A DNA stretch of 7,416 bases from CAZMZF01 sp964570765 (lineage in GTDB: Bacteria > Zixibacteria > MSB-5A5 > RBG-16-43-9), in contig CAZMZF010000054.1 in the NCBI GenBank assembly GCA_964570765.1, forward strand, positions 1-7,416. The letters run 5' to 3'. The notes beneath the pieces were generated by a model. The model was not told where the DNA came from, searched no databases, and saw only the letters and a program-made list of their open reading frames with translations. Below are positions 4,417 to 7,416 of this stretch, piece after piece. Numbering within the stretch: the first letter of the stretch is position 1; every line of letters begins with the position of its first letter. The position numbers were made by a program, and so were the translations under genes.

Positions 4417-7356
4417 ATGATTGGTAAAATTATTTCTCATTACAACATCTTGGAAAAACTGGGTGAAGGCGGGATGGGAGTAGTCTATAAAGCCCAGGAC
4501 ACCAAGCTGGACCGTATAGTAGCTTTGAAGTTTCTGCCGCAGCATCTAACCTCTGATTCTGTTGAGAAGGAAAGATTTATCCACGAAGCCAAAGCCGCAT
4601 CAGCTTTAAACCATCCTAATATCACCACCATTTATGAGATCGATGAGTTTGAGGGGCAGATGTTTATAGTTATGGAGTATTGTGAAGGGCAGACACTGAA
4701 ACAATTAATTGAGAAAGAGACACTTTCTATAAAAAAGGTTTTAGATATCGGGATACAGATATGTGAAGGTTTAGCCATAGCTCATGAAAAAGGTATAGTG
4801 CACCGGGATATCAAGTCTGACAATATTATGCTTACTCCTCGAAGGCAGGTAAAGATAATGGACTTTGGACTGGCAAAATTAAAGGGAGCCACAAAGCTAA
4901 CTAAAACTCGCTCAACCTTGGGAACTCTTGCCTATATGTCACCTGAGCAGGCTCAAGGTGAAGAGGTTGACCAGAGAAGCGATATATTCTCCTTTGGAGT
5001 TGTATTGTATGAGCTTTTAACCGGGAAGCTTCCTTTTGGTGGAGAGCATCAAGCCGCAATTGTCTATTCAATAATCAACGAAGAAGCCCAGCCAGTTGCC
5101 AGATACAACAATCAAGTTTCATCTGAATTGGAGCGGATAGCCTTCAAATCATTAGCCAAGGATAAAGAAGAAAGATACCAGCATATAGATGATTTACTTG
5201 CAGATTTAAGGCATGAGAAGAAAAGTTTGGAATACGTGAAGACAGGTCAGATTCCTAAAGAAATTATTGTACCAAAGCCAAAAAGAAAAATTCTGCCGAT
5301 AGTAGTTCCCACCTCAATCGTTTTTATCCTGATTTTACTTTTCCTAATCCTTAGACCTTTCAAATTTGAGATAGGTCCGGAAAAGGGGGCAGTAGCCAAG
5401 GAAAATTCTTTAGCCATTATGTATTTTGAGAATTTAGTGGACAGAGAGGATAAGGACAGATTAGGGGAGATAGTAACTAACCTTTTGATAACTGGTCTTT
5501 CTGAATCTCAATATATGAATGTGGTGTCCAGTCAGGGATTATACGATATCCTGAAGCTGTTGGGGAAAGAAGGCGTGAAGGTAATAGACAAAAGCGTGGC
5601 TTCAGAAGTAGCGAGAAAGGCAGGAGCCATATGGATGCTTTTGGGCAGTATCCTTCAAGTTGAGCCCCAGGTTATACTAACCTCGCAGTTGGTGGAGGTT
5701 AAAAGCAGTAAAGTGTTGGCAGCCCAGCGCATTACCGGAGAGCCCCAGGAGCAGATATTCTCAATTGTGGACAAGCTGACACTAAAGATAAAAAAGGACC
5801 TCTCCCTTCCTGCTCAAGCAGAGAAAGAAGAGACTCCTAAGGTGGCAGATGTTACTACTCACTCGCAAGAGGCGTATCGCTACTATCTGGAGGGTATGGA
5901 CTACTTTAATAAATATTACTGGACAGAGGCGGAGAAAAGTTTTATGAAAGCACTGGAATATGATTCCACTTTTGCCATGGCATATCATGGGTTGGCTCTA
6001 ATTAAAAATACTAACGGCGATAATAGGGCAGCGAAAGAGTTGATAACTAAAGCAATGAAATATTCAGATAAGGTTACCGAGAAGGAGAAACTTAAAATCG
6101 AAAGCTTGGAAGCATTTTTATTAGGTGATTATGCTCAATCGATTAAAGAACTGCAAAAGATGGTAGAACGTTATCCAGATGAGAAGGTAGCATTTTTAAG
6201 ATTAGGTGAAATGCATGCCAACTTGCTGAAGTTTCAAGAAGCAGTTCATTATTTTAGCAAAGCCATACAGATAGACCCTCTCTATAAGCTTGCTTATAAT
6301 CAGCTTGCCTATACCTACAATTATATGGGGGATTTTGATAAATCCATCTGGGCTATAAACAAATATATAGAATTAGCCCCGGATGAACCTAACCCCTATG
6401 ATACAAGAGCTGATTTATATGCCTGGAATGGTAAGATAGATCAGGCAATTGAGTCTTACAAAAAAGCTTTAGAGATAAAACTGGATTTCTATTTTTCTCG
6501 GTGCAAACTGGGGGATATGTATCTTTTCAAAAAGGATTATGCCCGAGCGGAAAGCTGTTATGAGGCACTTTCTTCCAGCAATGCTAAGCTTTGGAGGTCA
6601 AGTGGAAGGGTCTGTTTAGCTTTAATCCCCCTATACCAGGGAAGATTTGAAGATGCGCTTAAGGTCTTAGACGACGGCATTGCCGCAGACAGAATGGAAC
6701 AAGCAGAGGGAGTGCTGAATGCATTAAAACATTTCACAAAAGCAGATATCTATGAAAACAAGAAAAAGTGGAGTTTAGCACTAAATGAAGCACAAATGGG
6801 TATACAGATTCTTAAAAAGGTCACACCTGATAACCCGGTGAGTGGGAGGGATTATTACATCTATCTGCTGGCAAAGAGTGGAAAGATTGCTGAAGCTGAG
6901 GAAGTTGCCCGGGTTTTGAAAAAAGATATTGAGGGAAAAAATCCAACCCTGATGTATAGTTATTGGTGGACCTTAGGTAACATTGAACAGGCTAAAGGAA
7001 ACCTTAAGACTGCAATAGATTATGTTGAAAAGGCAGAAAAAGATGCCCCAACTCCATCTTTTTACAGGCTTTGTGCTCTTGCAAAGATTTACCTGGAGGC
7101 AGGCAGACTGGATGAGGCAGTAGCTAAATTAGAAAAGGCACTTTTAAGATATGAAGATGCCAGGATAAACACCAGCATAGCCGTGAAAGCTTACTATCTT
7201 TTGGGCCTGGCTTATGAGAAATCGAGCTGGAATAAAAAGGCGATTGAGAAATACGAGGAGTTTCTGGATACATGGAAGGAGGCAGACTCGGGGATACCAG
7301 AAATTGTAGATGCTAAGGAAAGGCTGAGGAAGCTAAAAGCATACAGTAGACAGTAG
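4417..7356 (+). CDS. Membrane Ser/Thr protein kinase (PknB-like) with TolB/FlgO-like domain and TPR array
   Basis: Eukaryotic-like kinase, 979 residues from the ATG at 4417, chosen by the ribosome binding site and by the MIGK opening shared with the upstream paralogue. Kinase domain at about 9-268: loop GEGGMGVV (17-24), Lys38, Glu57, HRDIKSDN (Asp131, Lys133, Asn136), DFG 149-151, activation segment LTKTRSTLGT (161-170), and SPE instead of APE at 175-177. A basic patch (KPKRK, 287-291) precedes one membrane helix (about 292-312). Residues about 331-460 (SLAIMYFENL..., GAIWMLLGSI..., LTSQLVEVKS) resemble the TolB N-terminal/FlgO-type alpha/beta domain often found beside TPRs. From about 484 to 970 there are roughly ten or more TPRs, for example 593-621, 626-655, 660-688 and 884-911, typical protein-binding helices. 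Predicted topology is kinase inside, remainder outside the membrane. Substrates are unknown. No defect is seen, and co-transcription with the upstream kinase is possible but not shown. Confidence 0.93.
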   Translation: MIGKIISHYNILEKLGEGGMGVVYKAQDTKLDRIVALKFLPQHLTSDSVEKERFIHEAKAASALNHPNITTIYEIDEFEGQMFIVMEYCEGQTLKQLIEKETLSIKKVLDIGIQICEGLAIAHEKGIVHRDIKSDNIMLTPRRQVKIMDFGLAKLKGATKLTKTRSTLGTLAYMSPEQAQGEEVDQRSDIFSFGVVLYELLTGKLPFGGEHQAAIVYSIINEEAQPVARYNNQVSSELERIAFKSLAKDKEERYQHIDDLLADLRHEKKSLEYVKTGQIPKEIIVPKPKRKILPIVVPTSIVFILILLFLILRPFKFEIGPEKGAVAKENSLAIMYFENLVDREDKDRLGEIVTNLLITGLSESQYMNVVSSQGLYDILKLLGKEGVKVIDKSVASEVARKAGAIWMLLGSILQVEPQVILTSQLVEVKSSKVLAAQRITGEPQEQIFSIVDKLTLKIKKDLSLPAQAEKEETPKVADVTTHSQEAYRYYLEGMDYFNKYYWTEAEKSFMKALEYDSTFAMAYHGLALIKNTNGDNRAAKELITKAMKYSDKVTEKEKLKIESLEAFLLGDYAQSIKELQKMVERYPDEKVAFLRLGEMHANLLKFQEAVHYFSKAIQIDPLYKLAYNQLAYTYNYMGDFDKSIWAINKYIELAPDEPNPYDTRADLYAWNGKIDQAIESYKKALEIKLDFYFSRCKLGDMYLFKKDYARAESCYEALSSSNAKLWRSSGRVCLALIPLYQGRFEDALKVLDDGIAADRMEQAEGVLNALKHFTKADIYENKKKWSLALNEAQMGIQILKKVTPDNPVSGRDYYIYLLAKSGKIAEAEEVARVLKKDIEGKNPTLMYSYWWTLGNIEQAKGNLKTAIDYVEKAEKDAPTPSFYRLCALAKIYLEAGRLDEAVAKLEKALLRYEDARINTSIAVKAYYLLGLAYEKSSWNKKAIEKYEEFLDTWKEADSGIPEIVDAKERLRKLKAYSRQ

Positions 7357-7400
7357 ACAGGGTAGGGGCAGGCCCCCGGGGGTTGTTGCCGAAGTCTTTG
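7344..7400. repeat. Repeat-like tail after the TPR kinase
   Basis: A 7-base direct repeat, CAGTAGA, occurs twice (7344-7350, 7351-7357) and spans the TAG stop at 7354-7356. It is followed by the perfect 10-base palindrome CCCCCGGGGG (7373-7382) within a longer imperfect inverted repeat (GGCA...CCCCC / GGGGG...TGCC, ending near 7390). There is no clear T-run after the stem, so an intrinsic terminator is doubtful. The rest of the window to 7416 shows nothing recognisable. Confidence 0.4.
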
Positions 7401-7416
7401 ATTTTCAGTTTGTGAG

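Larger units (their letters stand above)
4268..4420 (+). pseudogene. 20-codon kinase N-terminal stub, out of phase with and overlapping the TPR kinase start
   Basis: An ATG at 4268, preceded by AAAGGG (4255-4260) at seven bases, opens MIGKTISHYK and continues through the Gly-rich loop to GEGGM (codon 20, 4325-4327). The frame then enters unrelated hairpin DNA and stops at TGA 4418-4420 after 50 codons, overlapping the next kinase start as ATGA (4417-4420). Over the first 60 bases it differs from the downstream kinase at 9 positions, 7 codons of them synonymous, and from the upstream kinase at about 11. It is thus the relic of a third paralogue that diverged under selection, not a fresh duplication. 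No ATP-binding Lys or catalytic loop remains, so it has no kinase activity. It may still be translated because its ribosome binding site is intact. Confidence 0.7.

Noticed and set aside
1..7416. tRNA, rRNA or CRISPR array
   Set aside because: No cloverleaf-like or rRNA-like sequence and no regularly spaced direct repeats were seen on either strand.

Overview
The window looks like a chromosomal segment of an uncultivated, probably Gram-negative bacterium of moderate to low G+C. The reasons are an SppA-type membrane protease of the long tandem-domain form, membrane-anchored eukaryotic-like Ser/Thr kinases carrying TolB/PD40-type propeller or TPR ectodomains, and C/T-rich palindromic repeats in every intergenic gap. 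These traits are common in metagenomic FCB-group and candidate-phylum genomes, but the taxon is an inference of low confidence. All real genes read on the + strand.

Layout. (1) 1-1019: the 3' part of sppA (signal peptide peptidase, catalytic-serine half); its 5' end lies outside the window. (2) 1020-1448: a gap holding a 10-base palindrome, a C/T-rich hairpin repeat, a truncated IS1182-like transposase remnant with its own ribosome binding site, and a second hairpin just before the next gene. (3) 1449-4133: an 894-residue receptor-like Ser/Thr kinase with a beta-propeller ectodomain. (4) 4134-4416: a short but crowded gap with two broken copies of a kinase 5' end, an 86-base nested palindrome, and a hairpin-rich insertion that supplies the ribosome binding site of the next gene. 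(5) 4417-7356: a 979-residue kinase with a TolB/FlgO-like domain and a long TPR array. (6) 7357-7416: repeat-like tail.

The two kinases are paralogues: by hand count their first 270 residues align without gaps at about 62% identity. Beyond the kinase domain and the single membrane segment they share nothing obvious, so the same cytoplasmic output is joined to two different extracytoplasmic modules. sppA has no visible functional link to them.

The most unusual observation is that the same kinase start sequence (ATGATYGGTMARAC..., protein MIG[KQ]TI...) occurs four times: at 1449 and 4417 as full genes, at 4268 as a 20-codon stub, and at 4130 as a 6-codon stub overlapping the stop codon of the first kinase. 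This suggests a once larger tandem kinase array that has lost members through deletion, recombination or insertion at the conserved 5' ends. Apart from this I see no candidate for a wholly new molecular system.
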